DNA of 16,339 nt, from contig DASUQI010000056.1 in assembly GCA_036280655.1 (NCBI GenBank), positions 1 to 16,339 on the forward strand, written 5' to 3'. A model generated the notes under the pieces. It saw only the letters and a list, made by a program, of their open reading frames with translations, ran no database searches and had not been told where the DNA came from. Shown here in pieces: positions 1-6,394 of this stretch; positions within the stretch are counted from its first letter, which is position 1, and the number at the start of each line of letters is the position of its first letter. Position numbers and translations under genes: made by a program. This DNA comes from DASSJM01 sp036280655. Its GTDB lineage: Bacteria > Actinomycetota > UBA4738 > HRBIN12.

Positions 1-58
1 CGACGCGCTTGCGGTCGCGCTTGGCGCCCTCTGACGGCTTGAGGTGATGCAGCTTCAC
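1..58 (-). CDS. rplO: 50S ribosomal protein L15 (uL15), N-terminal 19 codons only
   Basis: Only the first 19 codons and one base lie in the window; the gene runs off the left edge. The reading MKLHHLKPSEGAKRDRKRV matches the conserved start of L15, a 23S rRNA-binding protein of the large subunit needed late in 50S assembly. The GTG start at 58-56 overlaps the rpmD stop as GTGA (4 bases), the same junction used elsewhere in this operon, and rplO directly after rpmD is the usual spc order. The fragment is short, so the call rests on the N-terminal match together with its position. I expect secY to follow rplO outside the window. Confidence 0.93.
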   Translation of the reverse strand, partial: MKLHHLKPSEGAKRDRKRV

Positions 59-273
59 GACGTCTTCCTTCCCGTGTCCTTCGCCTCGTCGTCCGCGACC
101 TCCTCGACCCGGACGAGGTGACCGACCTTCGCGATCATGCCGCGGATCTCGGGCCGGTCGTCCTTGACGACGGAGTCGTTGATCCGGTGCAGTCCGAGGC
201 GGCGAACGGTCTGCTTCTGGTCCTTCGGGCGGTCGATCACGCTCCGGACCTGGGTGACCTTGAGCCTGGTCAT
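55..273 (-). CDS. rpmD: 50S ribosomal protein L30 (uL30)
   Basis: Small 23S rRNA-binding protein of the large subunit, 72 residues. The family pattern is visible: a first strand (LKVTQVRSVIDRPKDQKQT), then the conserved LGLHRINDSVVKDD segment, then RGMIAKVGHLVRVEE. Most bacterial L30 proteins are near 60 residues; here a polar tail of about 12 residues (DDEAKDTGRKTS) is added. The ATG at 273-271 overlaps the rpsE stop as ATGA. The same frame stays open upstream to 546, but that part lies inside rpsE and has no L30 similarity, so I start at 273. The stop overlaps the GTG of rplO, which suggests coupled translation. Confidence 0.97.
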   Translation of the reverse strand: MTRLKVTQVRSVIDRPKDQKQTVRRLGLHRINDSVVKDDRPEIRGMIAKVGHLVRVEEVADDEAKDTGRKTS

Positions 274-899
274 CGCCGGCCGCCCCGGGTCTCCGGCGAG
301 GCCTGCGCCTGGTCGCCATACACCTCTTCGAGCTTGGCGGCGCGGGTCGCGGACAGGCGCTCCTGCGCCGCGGCTACGGCCGCGAGCATCGGCTTGGGCG
401 CGACCTCGTGGACCTCGAGGCCGCGGAGCCGCGCGACGTCCTCGGGCCGCTTGAGGCTCTGCAGACCGGCCATCGCCGCCTTGACGATGTTGATCGGGTT
501 CGACGAGCCCAGGGACTTGGACAGGATGTCCTTGATGCCCGCGCACTCGACGAGCGCGCGAACGGCCCCGCCGGCGATGACGCCGGTCCCGGGAGCCGCG
601 GGCTTCAGCAGCACGATGCCGGCGCCGTCCTCCCCGGTCACCTGGTGCGGGATCGTGGTGCCCATCATCGGCACCTCGAACATCTTGCGCTTGGCCTCCT
701 CGACGCCCTTCGAGATGGCCGCCGGGACCTCCTTGGCCTTGCCGTATCCGAGGCCGACGCGCCCGGCGCCGTCGCCGACCACCACGAGCGCGGCGAAGGA
801 GAAGCGACGGCCGCCCTTGACGACCTTGGCGACGCGGTTGATCGCGATCACCCGCTCCTCGTAGATGCTCTTCTCGCCCTGTGAGTCGTAGCGACGCAT
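270..899 (-). CDS. rpsE: 30S ribosomal protein S5 (uS5)
   Basis: Small-subunit protein near the 16S rRNA decoding region and the mRNA entry side; it takes part in fidelity and is the classic spectinomycin-resistance protein. Length is 209 residues. The N-terminal S5 domain shows VVKGGRRFSF followed by VVVGDGAGRVGLGYGKAKEV, and the C-terminal domain shows KDILSKSLGSSNPINIVKA. The last 20 or so residues form a polar tail (DQAQASPETRGGRR) beyond the usual core. The ATG at 899-897 shares one base with the rplR stop (TGATG), and its own stop overlaps rpmD by 4 bases. The spectinomycin loop looks like wild type. Confidence 0.98.
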   Translation of the reverse strand: MRRYDSQGEKSIYEERVIAINRVAKVVKGGRRFSFAALVVVGDGAGRVGLGYGKAKEVPAAISKGVEEAKRKMFEVPMMGTTIPHQVTGEDGAGIVLLKPAAPGTGVIAGGAVRALVECAGIKDILSKSLGSSNPINIVKAAMAGLQSLKRPEDVARLRGLEVHEVAPKPMLAAVAAAQERLSATRAAKLEEVYGDQAQASPETRGGRR

Positions 900-1258
900 C
901 AGATGTGCAGTCCCTTCTCTCTGGCTCCCTCGGCGAGCGCGGCCACGCGCCCGTGGAACAGCCGGCCGCCTCGGTCGAACACGACCCGCTCGACGCCTGC
1001 AGCCTTGGCGCGTTCGGCCAGCAAGCTACCGACCTCCTTGGCCGGGTCCGTCTTGCCCTTCCCTCCGCCGGGGATCTCGCGGTCGGAGGCCGATGCGATC
1101 GTGCGGGCGGCGTCGTCGTCGATGAGCTGCGCGTAGATGTGCCGGTTGGACCGGAACACCGCGAGGCGCGGCCGCTCGGCGGTGCCGACGATCTTCGTCC
1201 GCACCCTCCGGTGGCGCCGCACCCGCGCGTCTCGCCTGGTCTTGGCGTCCATCGTCAC
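899..1258 (-). CDS. rplR: 50S ribosomal protein L18 (uL18)
   Basis: 5S rRNA-binding protein that, with L5 and L25-type proteins, anchors 5S rRNA in the central protuberance of the 50S subunit. Length 119 residues is normal. Visible family segments are the basic N-terminus (RRDARVRRHRRVRTK), ERPRLAVFRSNRHIYAQ, and the C-terminal VVFDRGG then HGRVAALAEGAREKGL. The start is GTG at 1258-1256 in a GTGA overlap with the rplF stop; an ATG two codons later would also be possible but lacks that overlap. The 3' end shares one base with the rpsE start. Confidence 0.98.
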   Translation of the reverse strand: MTMDAKTRRDARVRRHRRVRTKIVGTAERPRLAVFRSNRHIYAQLIDDDAARTIASASDREIPGGGKGKTDPAKEVGSLLAERAKAAGVERVVFDRGGRLFHGRVAALAEGAREKGLHI

Positions 1259-1806
1259 ACCGCCGCCGTCTTCGCGGCCTTGCCGGCCTTCTTGCGCACG
1301 TACTCGTTCTCGTACCGGATGCCCTTGCCCTTGTACGGCTCGGGCTTGCGGATCTTCCGGATGTTGGCGGCGACCTCGCCCACCAGCTGCTTGTCGTTGC
1401 CGCGCACCACGATCTGGGTCGGGGTCGGCGTCTCGAAATCGATCCCGTCGATCGCCGCCACCGTCACCGGGTGCGAGTAGCCCACCTGAACCTCGAGCGC
1501 CTTGCCCTTCATCGAGGCGCGGTACCCCACGCCCACGATCGCGAGCCGCTTCTCGTAGCCGTTGGTCACGCCCTCGACCATGTTCGCGATCAGCGAACGG
1601 GTGAGGCCGTGCAGGCTCCGGTGGAAGCCCTCGTCGGTCGGCCGCTCGACCCGGACGACGCCCTCCCCCGAGACCACCTTCATCTCGGGGTGGACGCGCT
1701 GGGTGAGTTCCCCGCGCGGGCCCTTGACCGTCACGACGGCGTCGTCGCCGACCGTCACGTCGACCCCGCTCGGGATCTCGATGGGCTGCTTGCCGATCCG
1801 ACTCAT
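1255..1806 (-). CDS. rplF: 50S ribosomal protein L6 (uL6)
   Basis: Large-subunit protein that binds 23S rRNA near the sarcin-ricin loop, where the elongation factors dock. Length 183 residues, close to the usual 178-180. It opens MSRIGKQPIEIPSGV and ends with the L6 signature KGKGIRYENEYVRKKAGK followed by a short Ala/Lys tail; the two repeated alpha-beta domains fit the length. The start is ATG at 1806-1804, preceded by a purine-rich ribosome-binding site (GGAGGAAGAGGAAG, 1811-1824) in the 19-base gap after rpsH. This is one of the few genes in the lower part of the operon with its own good Shine-Dalgarno sequence. Confidence 0.98.
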   Translation of the reverse strand: MSRIGKQPIEIPSGVDVTVGDDAVVTVKGPRGELTQRVHPEMKVVSGEGVVRVERPTDEGFHRSLHGLTRSLIANMVEGVTNGYEKRLAIVGVGYRASMKGKALEVQVGYSHPVTVAAIDGIDFETPTPTQIVVRGNDKQLVGEVAANIRKIRKPEPYKGKGIRYENEYVRKKAGKAAKTAAV

Positions 1807-1825
1807 CGTGCTTCCTCTTCCTCCG

Positions 1826-2236
1826 CTACCACACGTACGCGAGGACCTCGCCGCCGATGCGCTTGCGGGAGGCGTCGCGATCGGTCATGACCCCGTGCGA
1901 GGTGGACACGATCGCGATGCCCAGCCCGCCGAGCACCCTCGGCAGCCGGTCGTGACCCGCGTAGATCCTTCGTCCGGGCTTGCTCACGCGCTTCAGGCCG
2001 CTGATCGTGCGCTCGCGCTTGGCGCCGTACTTCAGCGTCACGCGGTAGACGCGCTCGATCCCCTCGCCTTCCTCGGCGAAGCCCGCCACGTATCCCTCGG
2101 CGGCGAGGATCTCCAGGATCGCGCGGCTCATCCTGGACGCCGGGACGACGAGGTCGTCCTTGTACGCCAGGTTCGCGTTGCGGATCCTCGTCAGCAGGTC
2201 GCCGACGGGGTCGTTCACGTTGGTCGCGAGCCTCAC
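1826..2236 (-). CDS. rpsH: 30S ribosomal protein S8 (uS8)
   Basis: 16S rRNA helix 21-binding protein of the small subunit. In Escherichia coli S8 also represses the spc operon by binding near the rplE start; I did not find an obvious copy of that site here. The protein is 136 residues with DPVGDLLTRIRNAN near the N-terminus and GLGIAIVSTSHGVMTDRDA in the C-terminal domain. The start is uncertain. I chose GTG at 2236, which gives the GTGA overlap with rpsZ used repeatedly in this operon. GTG at 2239, and GTG at 2218 (a 130-residue protein beginning at the ND of NDPVGD), are alternatives; the last gives the length closest to E. coli S8. Confidence 0.95.
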   Translation of the reverse strand: MRLATNVNDPVGDLLTRIRNANLAYKDDLVVPASRMSRAILEILAAEGYVAGFAEEGEGIERVYRVTLKYGAKRERTISGLKRVSKPGRRIYAGHDRLPRVLGGLGIAIVSTSHGVMTDRDASRKRIGGEVLAYVW

Positions 2237-2418
2237 CACGACGCCTTCGTCACCCCCGGCAGCTCCCCCGCGTGCGCGAGCTCGCGGAAGCAGATCCGGC
2301 ACAGCATGAACCGGCGGTACACCGCGCGAGACCTGCCGCAGCGCCGGCAGCGCGTGTACTCGCGGACCTTGAACTTGCCCTGCCGCTCCTGCTTGTTCCG
2401 CAACGCCTTCTTCGCCAT
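2233..2418 (-). CDS. rpsZ: 30S ribosomal protein S14, zinc-binding type (uS14)
   Basis: A 61-residue S14 of the short zinc-ribbon (C+) class, also called rpsN type Z. The four zinc ligands are C24, C27, C40 and C43 (CRRC and CRIC, 12 residues apart). It sits in the head of the 30S subunit against 16S rRNA. The length and Cys pattern separate it from the cysteine-free form of about 101 residues, which some bacteria express under zinc starvation. The ATG at 2418 is preceded by an 18-base gap after rplE with a modest GAGG ribosome-binding site, and the gene overlaps the start of rpsH. Presence between rplE and rpsH is the standard position. Confidence 0.98.
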   Translation of the reverse strand: MAKKALRNKQERQGKFKVREYTRCRRCGRSRAVYRRFMLCRICFRELAHAGELPGVTKASW

Positions 2419-2436
2419 GTCTCGTCCTCGTCCCGG

Positions 2437-3012
2437 CTAGGACACCAGGGCCACCGGGATCCCCTCGAAGGGGAACCCGAGAGCCACGAGCAGCGCCCTG
2501 CCCTCGTCGTCGTTCTTCGCGGTCGTCACGATCGTGATGTCCATCCCCCGGACCTGGACGACCTTGTCGTAGTCGATCTCCGGGAAGATCAACTGCTCCG
2601 TCAGCCCCAGCGTGAAGTCGCCGTGGCCGTCGAACGCATCGGGGTTCAGCCCGCGGAAGTCCCGGATCCGGGGGATCGAGATGGCGACGAGCCGATCGAT
2701 GAACTCCCACATCCGGTCGCCCCGCAGGGTGACCTTCGCGCCGATCGCCTGACCCTCGCGGAGCTTGAACCCGGCGATGGACTTCCGGGCCTTCGTCACC
2801 ACCGGCTTCTGCCCGGTGATGATCGTGAGGTCGTCGACGGCGGCCTCCAGCATACGGCCATCCTTCAGGGCCTCACCAACGCCCATGTTGACCACGACCT
2901 TCTCCAGGCGAGGCACGCGCATCGGGTTCGCGAGGCCGAGCTCCTCCTGGAGGTGAGGAAGCACCGTCTCGTGGAACCGGGCCTTCAGTCTCGGGGTCGG
3001 GTGGTCGCTCAC
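2437..3012 (-). CDS. rplE: 50S ribosomal protein L5 (uL5)
   Basis: 5S rRNA-binding protein of the central protuberance; it also touches P-site tRNA and forms an intersubunit bridge. Length is 191 residues, slightly longer than the usual 179-187. Conserved segments are RVPRLEKVVVNMGVGEA (from about residue 32), ITGQKPVVTKARKSIAGFKL, and RGMDITIVTTAK near the C-terminus. I start at GTG 3012-3010, which makes a GTGA overlap with the rplX stop. The frame is open further upstream to 3096, and an ATG five codons before the chosen GTG exists, but both extend into rplX without family similarity. Confidence 0.97.
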   Translation of the reverse strand: MSDHPTPRLKARFHETVLPHLQEELGLANPMRVPRLEKVVVNMGVGEALKDGRMLEAAVDDLTIITGQKPVVTKARKSIAGFKLREGQAIGAKVTLRGDRMWEFIDRLVAISIPRIRDFRGLNPDAFDGHGDFTLGLTEQLIFPEIDYDKVVQVRGMDITIVTTAKNDDEGRALLVALGFPFEGIPVALVS

Positions 3013-3347
3013 TGGTCCGCTCCGCATCGCTTGCACACGCGCACCTTGGTCCCGTCCGCCTCGACCCGGTAGCCGACCCGGGTGGTCTTGCCGCACGAGT
3101 TGCAGACCAGCATCACGTTGGAGATGTCGATGAACGTCTCCGTGTCGATGATGCCGCCCTGCTGCAGCTGCGAGCCGCTCGTCGAGCGCTTGCCGGAGGT
3201 CCGCTGGTGCTTCTTTGCCATGCCGGCGCCGTCGACCATCACACGGCCCTCCCGGGGCAGCACGCGGATGACGCGGCCCGTGTGACCGGCGCTCTTGCCG
3301 GTCATCACCTTCACGGTGTCGTCCTTGCGGATGTTCACGCCGGGCAT
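3009..3347 (-). CDS. rplX: 50S ribosomal protein L24 (uL24), zinc-ribbon form
   Basis: Assembly-initiating protein of the large subunit that binds the 5' domain of 23S rRNA near the exit-tunnel mouth. Length 112 residues. The N-terminal KOW motif is clear (DDTVKVMTGKSAGHTGRVIRV, split by family consensus at about residues 10-29), followed by the conserved KKHQR and GGIIDTE stretches. The C-terminus carries two CxxC pairs, C82/C85 and C105/C108, as in the zinc-ribbon version seen in many Gram-positive lineages and absent from Escherichia coli L24. Start ATG at 3347, one base after the rplN stop; the stop overlaps rplE by 4 bases. Confidence 0.98.
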   Translation of the reverse strand: MPGVNIRKDDTVKVMTGKSAGHTGRVIRVLPREGRVMVDGAGMAKKHQRTSGKRSTSGSQLQQGGIIDTETFIDISNVMLVCNSCGKTTRVGYRVEADGTKVRVCKRCGADQ

Positions 3348-3348
3348 G

Positions 3349-3720
3349 TCACAGCACCTCCGGGGCGAGCGAGATGATCTTCATGAACCGGCGCTCGCGG
3401 AGCTCGCGCGCGACCGGTCCGAAGATGCGGGTCCCACGCGGATTCCTCGAGTCCGGGGTCAGGATCACGACCGCGTTGTCGTCGAACCGGATGTACGAGC
3501 CGTCCGGGCGGCGACGCTCCTTGGCGGTCCGAACGACGACCGCCTTCACGACCTCGCCCTTCTTCACGGCGCCGCCGGGGAGGGCGTCCTTGACCGAGCC
3601 CACGACGACGTCGCCGACATGGGCGTACCGCCGGCCGCTTCCTCCCAGCACGCGGATCACCAGGACCTCCTTGGCCCCGGTGTTGTCCGCGACCTTGCAG
3701 CGCGACTCCTGCTGGATCAC
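3349..3720 (-). CDS. rplN: 50S ribosomal protein L14 (uL14)
   Basis: Large-subunit protein at the intersubunit face, contacting 16S rRNA in bridge B8 and serving as the docking site of the silencing factor RsfS. Length 123 residues is the family norm. It shows MIQQESRCKVADNTGAKE at the N-terminus, RRPDGSYIRFDDNAVV in the middle, and GTRIFGPVARELRE then MKIISLAPEVL at the C-terminus. The start is GTG at 3720, preceded by a strong AAGGAGAGG at 3730-3738 in a 34-base gap, the longest gap in the ribosomal-protein run. In Escherichia coli this gap is the S10/spc operon boundary with a promoter; I see no clear promoter here. Confidence 0.98.
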   Translation of the reverse strand: MIQQESRCKVADNTGAKEVLVIRVLGGSGRRYAHVGDVVVGSVKDALPGGAVKKGEVVKAVVVRTAKERRRPDGSYIRFDDNAVVILTPDSRNPRGTRIFGPVARELRERRFMKIISLAPEVL

Positions 3721-3729
3721 CGATCCGGT

Positions 3730-3738
3730 CCTCTCCTT
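3730..3738 (-). promoter_or_regulatory. Ribosome-binding site of rplN
   Basis: AAGGAGAGG on the minus strand ends 9 bases before the GTG of rplN. It is one of the stronger Shine-Dalgarno matches in the window and supports the GTG at 3720 as the true start. It marks the rpsQ-rplN gap as a place where ribosomes can load independently rather than only by coupling from upstream. Confidence 0.85.
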
Positions 3739-3754
3739 GCCTCTCCTCGAACCC

Positions 3755-4075
3755 CTACTTCGCCCGCTCGACGATCTCGACGACCCGCCAGCGTTTCGAC
3801 TTGGACAGCGGACGCGTCTCCATCACCTTCACCGTGTCGCCCACGTGCGCGTCGTTCGACTCGTCGTGGGCGGCAAGCTTGTTCGAGCGCGCGACGGTCT
3901 TCTGGTAGAGCGGGTGTCGGACGCGCCGGTCGATACGCACGAGCACCGTCTTGTCCATCTTGTCGGACACGACGACGCCGACGCGTACCTTGCGCCGCGT
4001 TCGCGACGCCTCCGCCGCATCCACCGGCGCGGCCGCCGATTCCGTCGGCATCTCCTCGGGCGTCTGCTCGCTCAC
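3755..4075 (-). CDS. rpsQ: 30S ribosomal protein S17 (uS17)
   Basis: Primary 16S rRNA-binding protein of the small-subunit body with an OB fold. Length 106 residues, against the usual 80-95, because of an N-terminal extension of about 28 residues rich in Glu, Ala and Pro. The core begins at RRKVRVGVVVSDKMDKT (residues 28-43) and contains HPLYQK, HDESNDAHVGDTV and TRPLSKSKRW. The start is GTG at 4075 in a GTGA overlap with rpmC. A later start is possible in principle, but the overlap pattern supports the extension. Similar N-terminal extensions are known in actinobacterial S17. Confidence 0.97.
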   Translation of the reverse strand: MSEQTPEEMPTESAAAPVDAAEASRTRRKVRVGVVVSDKMDKTVLVRIDRRVRHPLYQKTVARSNKLAAHDESNDAHVGDTVKVMETRPLSKSKRWRVVEIVERAK

Positions 4076-4329
4076 CGCTCCTCCTCGTGCGCGCCGGAGG
4101 CATCCGCCAGCGCGGCCATCTTCTCCTCGCGTTCCGCCTCGAGGTCGCGCTCCCGGACGATCGTCAGGATCTGCGCGATCTCGTGGCGGACCTGCTTGAT
4201 CCGCATCGGGTTGTCGAGCTGGCCGGTCGCGAGCTGGAAGCGCAGGTTGAACAGCTCCTCCTTGTCGGACTCGAGGCGCTCGAACAACTCGGTCTCGCCC
4301 AGGTCCCGAAGCTCGCGGACGTTCGCCAC
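4072..4329 (-). CDS. rpmC: 50S ribosomal protein L29 (uL29)
   Basis: Small two-helix protein beside the polypeptide exit tunnel, next to L23, forming part of the docking platform for trigger factor and SRP. The protein is 85 residues. The family core VRELRDLGETEL, then KEELFNLRFQLATGQLDNP and RIKQVRHEIAQILTI, is intact. A charged C-terminal tail (EAEREEKMAALADASGAHEE) adds about 18 residues to the usual 65-70. The start is GTG at 4329-4327, sharing one base with the rplP stop (TAGTG). The frame is open back to 4629, but that part lies inside rplP and encodes nothing L29-like. Confidence 0.97.
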   Translation of the reverse strand: MANVRELRDLGETELFERLESDKEELFNLRFQLATGQLDNPMRIKQVRHEIAQILTIVRERDLEAEREEKMAALADASGAHEEER

Positions 4330-4748
4330 TACTCCATCACCCCCGCACGGGTGATGAACTTCGACTTGATGGGCAGCTTGTGCGCGGCCCGAGACATCGC
4401 CTCGCGCGCGAGGGACTCGCTCACGCCCGACAGCTCGAACATGACGCGGCCGGGCTTGACCACCGCGACCCAGCCCTCCGGGTTCCCCTTGCCCGAGCCC
4501 ATGCGGGTCTCGGCAGGCTTCTTCGTGACGGGCTTGTCGGGGAAGATGTTGATCCACACCTTCCCGCCGCGGCGGATGTGCCGCGTGATCGCCACGCGGG
4601 CCGCCTCGATCTGGCGGTTGGTGATCCACGCCGGCTCGAGGGCCACGAGGCCGTAGTCACCGAAGTGCACCTCGGTGAGGCCGGTCGCGCGACCGCGCCG
4701 GCGTCCCCGGTGCACCTTGCGGTGCTTGACCTTCTTCGGCGCGAGCAT
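4329..4748 (-). CDS. rplP: 50S ribosomal protein L16 (uL16)
   Basis: Late-assembly protein that organises the A-site and the tRNA-binding region of the 50S subunit near 5S rRNA and L27. Length 139 residues is normal. Conserved parts are MLAPKKVKHRKVHRGRRRG at the N-terminus, GLVALEPAWITNRQIEAARVA, RRGGKVWINIFPDKPVTKKP, and GSGKGNPEGWVAVVKPGRVM. The ATG at 4748-4746 follows the rpsC stop with no gap (TAGATG), and the stop shares a base with the rpmC GTG. Nothing is unusual. Confidence 0.98.
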   Translation of the reverse strand: MLAPKKVKHRKVHRGRRRGRATGLTEVHFGDYGLVALEPAWITNRQIEAARVAITRHIRRGGKVWINIFPDKPVTKKPAETRMGSGKGNPEGWVAVVKPGRVMFELSGVSESLAREAMSRAAHKLPIKSKFITRAGVME

Positions 4749-5765
4749 CTAGCCGTTCTCCTTCGGTTCACCCTCGGCGGCAGGTCCCGCGGGCTCCACG
4801 GCGGGCTCGGCCGCAGCAATCTCCTCGGGCTCCGCATCGGCGGCATCGGTCGTGCTCGGCTCGCTCTCCGGCGCCGAAGAGTCGCCACTCGGAGACTCCG
4901 CGTCGGCCGCGTCCGATGCCGAGGCGACGTCCGACGGCGAAGCGTCGGTCGGTTCGGCTTCCGTCGCGCCGCCTTCGGAAGGCTGCTCCCTGGTCTCGGG
5001 TTCGGGCGCGGCGACCTCGGCGGCCTCGCGCTCGTCGGTGATGAGCGCCCCGGTCGAGGACCCGCCGCTCGAGACCTGCGCCAGAGCCCGGGCCCGCAGG
5101 CGCTCGGTCTCCTGCTCGGCCTGCGGGATCTCGTCGCCGTGGTAGACCCAGACCTTCACCCCGATCTGGCCGAACGTCGTCTTGCCCTCCGCCGTGCCGA
5201 AATCGATCTTCGCTCGGAGCGTGTGGAGCGGCACCCGTCCCTCGCGGTACCACTCGCGCCGCGACATCTCGGCGCCACCGAGCCGCCCGCCGCATTGCAC
5301 CCGCACGCCGAGCGCCCCCGAGCGCATCGCGGTCTGGACCGCACGGCGCATCGCCCGCCGGAACGACACGCGGCCGGCGAGCTGCTCGGCGACGCCCTGC
5401 GCGAGCAGGGTGGCGTCGGTCTCGGGTCGCGCCTCGCTCGCGGCCGAGTTCATGTCCTCGACCTTCACGTCGACGCGCTTCTTCGTGACCCGCTCGATGT
5501 CCTTGCGGATCCGGTCGACCTCGGCGCCCTTGCGGCCGATCACGATGCCGGGGCGGGCCGTGCGGATGTAGACCCAGATCTGGTCGCCCTTGCGCTCGAT
5601 GTCGATGCTCGAGATGCCGGCGCGGGACAGTCGCGAACGGATGTGCTTGCGGATCCAGACGTCCTCGTGGAGCTGGTCCGAGTAGTCGCGCCGTGCGAAC
5701 CAGTTCGACTTCCAGGGGTAGATGACCCCCAGCCGGAACCCGTACGGATTGACCTTGTGACCCAC
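4749..5765 (-). CDS. rpsC: 30S ribosomal protein S3 (uS3) with long acidic C-terminal tail
   Basis: Small-subunit head protein lining the mRNA entry channel with S4 and S5 and contributing to ribosomal helicase activity. Residues 1 to about 215 form the normal S3: MGHKVNPYGFRLGV, a KH domain with the GxxG loop GRKG at 77-80, and the C-terminal domain ending near VWVYHGDEIPQ. From about residue 216 to 338 the protein carries an extra tail. Residues 245-338 have 27 Asp/Glu and only three basic residues, the rest mostly Ala, Ser, Pro and Gly, so this part is probably disordered. Typical S3 is 210-275 residues. The GTG start at 5765 shares one base with the rplV stop (TAGTG). Confidence 0.98.
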   Translation of the reverse strand: MGHKVNPYGFRLGVIYPWKSNWFARRDYSDQLHEDVWIRKHIRSRLSRAGISSIDIERKGDQIWVYIRTARPGIVIGRKGAEVDRIRKDIERVTKKRVDVKVEDMNSAASEARPETDATLLAQGVAEQLAGRVSFRRAMRRAVQTAMRSGALGVRVQCGGRLGGAEMSRREWYREGRVPLHTLRAKIDFGTAEGKTTFGQIGVKVWVYHGDEIPQAEQETERLRARALAQVSSGGSSTGALITDEREAAEVAAPEPETREQPSEGGATEAEPTDASPSDVASASDAADAESPSGDSSAPESEPSTTDAADAEPEEIAAAEPAVEPAGPAAEGEPKENG

Positions 5766-6109
5766 TACTCATCCTCTCCCAACGAACGCACGACCAAGGT
5801 GATGTGCGACGTGCGCTTCTTGATCCTCGTCGCGCGGCCGTAGGCGCGCGGGCGCCAGCGCTTCAGCGTCGGCCCCTCGTCCACCCACGCCCGGTCGACC
5901 ATCAGGTTCTGTGCGACGACGCCCGGCTGCTGCTCTGCGTTGGCCACGGCCGAGTCGAGCGCCTTCTCCACCGTCCGCGCCGCGCCGAGCGGCGAGAAGC
6001 GCAGGATGCGGCGCGCCTCCTCTACCTGCCGCCCGCGGACGAGGTCGACCACCCGCCGCGCCTTCGGCGGCGAGATGCGCACGTGTTTGACCGTTGCCTT
6101 GGCTTCCAC
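5765..6109 (-). CDS. rplV: 50S ribosomal protein L22 (uL22)
   Basis: Binds 23S rRNA and, with L4, forms the narrowest part of the exit tunnel. Length 114 residues. The globular part begins ATVKHVRISPPKARRVVDLV, and the long tunnel hairpin is the C-terminal stretch from about DEGPTLKRWRPRAYGRA to RTSHITLVV. No insertion or deletion of the macrolide-resistance kind is visible at the hairpin tip. The start is GTG at 6109, three bases after the rpsS stop; the stop shares a base with rpsC. Confidence 0.98.
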   Translation of the reverse strand: MEAKATVKHVRISPPKARRVVDLVRGRQVEEARRILRFSPLGAARTVEKALDSAVANAEQQPGVVAQNLMVDRAWVDEGPTLKRWRPRAYGRATRIKKRTSHITLVVRSLGEDE

Positions 6110-6112
6110 GTC

Positions 6113-6394
6113 CTACCTCACCGTGCTTGAGCGCTCGCCGCGTGCGTGCGAACGGAACGTCCGCGTCGGCGCGAACTCGCCGAGCTTGTGTCCGACCATC
6201 GACTCCGATACGTACACGGGCACGTGCTTGCGCCCGTCGTGGACGGCGATCGTGTGGCCGACCATCTCCGGCACGATCGTCGAGCGGCGCGACCAGGTCC
6301 GGACGACCTTCTTCTCGCCCCTGCGGTTCATCTCCGCGATCTTGACCATGAGGTGCTCGTCGACGAACGGCCCCTTCTTGATGCTCCGCGGCAT
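6113..6394 (-). CDS. rpsS: 30S ribosomal protein S19 (uS19)
   Basis: Small-subunit head protein next to S13 that forms intersubunit bridge B1a and contacts A-site tRNA. Length 93 residues is standard. It opens MPRSIKKGPFVDEHL and contains TWSRRSTIVPEMVGHTIAV, HVPVYVSESMVGHKLGEF and APTRTFRSH. The ATG at 6394-6392 shares one base with the rplB stop (TGATG). The frame is open upstream to 6589, but that stretch is the rplB gene in another frame, so I reject the longer start. Confidence 0.98.
   Translation of the reverse strand: MPRSIKKGPFVDEHLMVKIAEMNRRGEKKVVRTWSRRSTIVPEMVGHTIAVHDGRKHVPVYVSESMVGHKLGEFAPTRTFRSHARGERSSTVR

Noticed and set aside
4380..5843. A 487-residue plus-strand frame opposite rplP and rpsC
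   Set aside because: Antisense shadow; the stretch opposite the acidic S3 tail gives Arg/Gly-rich low-complexity sequence, not a real protein.
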